Positions 5,493 through 6,598 of a stretch of DNA of 6,598 nucleotides are shown piece by piece. The position numbers were made by a program, and so were the translations under genes. The notes below the pieces were generated by a model. That model did no database searches and was not told where the DNA came from. It saw only the letters and a program-made list of their open reading frames with translations. Origin of the DNA: REEP01 sp964603915 (GTDB taxonomy: Bacteria > Pseudomonadota > Alphaproteobacteria > Rhodospirillales > Defluviicoccaceae); NCBI GenBank assembly GCA_964603915.1, contig CAZRWU010000175.1, positions 1-6,598 on the forward strand, read 5' to 3'. The stretch's first letter is position 1. Every line of letters starts with the position of its first letter.

Positions 5493-6598
5493 TTACTCGG
5501 CCGGCGCCGCGCCGAGCGCGTGCCGCGCCTTCCGGCGATGCCGGATCGGCACGCCCACGCGGTGGCGGCGATCGGAGAGACTGAACAAGCCACCGAGGAC
5601 CATGATGAAAACCCCCGCCCAGATCCAGCCGATGAGGGGATTGAAGTAAATGCGGGTGACAAAGGCGCCGCTCGCCGCATCCCTCTCGCCGATAACCGCA
5701 TAAAGATCGCCCCAGAAGGTCGTATAGATCGCCGCTTCCGTCGTCTCGTTCTGCTCCACCGGGTAGGTTCGCCTTTCGGGTTTCAAGACCGTCACCGGCC
5801 GTCCGTCCCGACTGACGCTGAAGGTTCCTTGAATCGCGCGATAGTTCGGTCCCTCGACCGCTCTTGCGCCTTCAAATGTGTACTGGTAGCCGGCGACCGT
5901 GACGCTCTCGCCCGCACCCATCACCTGAATGCTCTCCTGTTTCCATACCCCCGCCGCCGTCATGCCGGCGATGGCGACGGCAAGACCGGCGTGGGCAAGC
6001 GTCATGCCAAGAGCGGAGCGCGGCAAGCGCAGCAACCGCCGGAAGCTTTCCGCTGGCGGCGCATCGAACAATCGGACGCGCGCGGCGAGTTCAGTCAGCG
6101 CGCCGACGAAGAGCCACGTGGCGAGCCCAATTCCGAGGATGCCGACAATGGTTTCGCGATCGCGGACCCACACGACGGCCGCCGCTACTACCGCGGCGAT
6201 GGCGGCGAGCCAAAGCCGCTTGAGCGCCGCCCCCAGATCCCCGCGCTTCCACGGCAGCAGCGGTCCCACCGCCAGCGCCGCAATCAGCGGCACCATCAAC
6301 GGAATGAAAACGGCGTTGAAGAACGGCGGTCCAACCGAGACCTTGTCGCCGGTGACCGCTTCGAGCATCAGGGGATAGAGAGTGCCGAGAAGAACGGTCG
6401 CCGCCGCCGTCGTCAACAGCAGATTGTTGAGCAGCAGCCCGCCCTCGCGAGAAATGGGCTGGAACAGTCCGCCCGCGGCAAGCTGAGGGCCGCGCCATGC
6501 GAACAGCGCGAACGACCCGCCGATAATAATGATCAACAGCACAAGGATGAAAATGCCGCGGTCGGGATCGGTCGCGAAGGCGTGGACCGACGTCAACA
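5493..6598 (-). CDS. ccmF: Heme lyase subunit CcmF, C-terminal part (5' end cut by window edge)
   Basis: CcmF (CycK in rhizobia) is the large multi-span membrane protein that receives heme from holo-CcmE and, with CcmH and CcmI, attaches it to apocytochrome c at the periplasmic face. The frame is open to the right edge; the visible 367 residues are roughly the C-terminal half. It begins in LTSVHAFATDPDRG, whose H5 matches the conserved second periplasmic heme-ligand histidine. Next come the strongly conserved SREGGLLLNNLLL (49-61) and KVSVGPPFFNAVFIPL (85-100). H202 in GMTLAHAGLAV matches a conserved membrane-heme histidine. A periplasmic beta-rich domain lies at about 220-315, and the last helix ends in NPLIGWIWAGVFIMVLGG (319-336) with SDRRHR. 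The WWD heme-binding region and the other two histidines lie outside the window. ccmG follows after 76 bases. ccmE would be expected upstream, beyond the edge. Confidence 0.97.
   Translation of the reverse strand, partial: LTSVHAFATDPDRGIFILVLLIIIIGGSFALFAWRGPQLAAGGLFQPISREGGLLLNNLLLTTAAATVLLGTLYPLMLEAVTGDKVSVGPPFFNAVFIPLMVPLIAALAVGPLLPWKRGDLGAALKRLWLAAIAAVVAAAVVWVRDRETIVGILGIGLATWLFVGALTELAARVRLFDAPPAESFRRLLRLPRSALGMTLAHAGLAVAIAGMTAAGVWKQESIQVMGAGESVTVAGYQYTFEGARAVEGPNYRAIQGTFSVSRDGRPVTVLKPERRTYPVEQNETTEAAIYTTFWGDLYAVIGERDAASGAFVTRIYFNPLIGWIWAGVFIMVLGGLFSLSDRRHRVGVPIRHRRKARHALGAAPAE

Noticed and set aside
5417..5701. N-terminal extension of ccmG to an ATG at 5701
   Set aside because: It would add 95 residues overlapping the ccmF 3' end, with basic, Ser-rich shadow composition. 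The GTG at 5416 has an excellent Shine-Dalgarno and places the membrane helix correctly.

Overview
This window looks like ordinary chromosome from a GC-rich alphaproteobacterium. The evidence is a System I cytochrome c maturation cluster with the CcmF/CcmG/CcmH/CcmI set, alphaproteobacterial-looking phosphoglycerate kinase and Nudix proteins, a membrane-anchored class III nucleotide cyclase of a kind common in this class, and a perfect CtrA-type box (TTAA-N7-TTAAC). I cannot fix the order; Rhodospirillales or Hyphomicrobiales would both fit. No mobile element, tRNA, rRNA or CRISPR array is visible.

Layout, left to right. (1) Positions 1-865, plus strand: the 3' part of a class III adenylate/guanylate cyclase whose N-terminal membrane region lies off the left edge. 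(2) Positions 905-1132, minus strand: a small unrecognised protein of 75 codons, convergent with the cyclase, with a CtrA-type box just upstream. (3) Positions 1211-1726, minus strand: a Nudix hydrolase with a reduced zinc ribbon. (4) Positions 1868-3061, minus strand: complete pgk. (5) Positions 3142-3218: a structured spacer holding a probable terminator for the ccm genes and a possible pgk promoter. (6) Positions 3223-6598, minus strand: ccmF (cut by the right edge), ccmG, ccmH and ccmI in transcription order, tightly packed and partly overlapping.

The ccm genes carry out the late steps of c-type cytochrome biogenesis in the periplasm. CcmG and CcmH handle the thiols of the apocytochrome CXXCH motif, CcmI holds the apocytochrome through its TPR domain, and CcmF takes part in the heme ligation step. 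pgk (glycolysis and the Calvin cycle) and the Nudix gene follow on the same strand but have no obvious functional link to ccm.

I see no clearly new multi-gene system. The signals most worth checking are regulatory or small: the CtrA-type box in front of the small protein; a perfect hairpin that hides the ccmG Shine-Dalgarno, together with a 16-codon mini-ORF whose stop overlaps the ccmG start; the ccmI-pgk spacer; and a glutamate in the cyclase where adenylate cyclases normally carry the adenine-selecting lysine.
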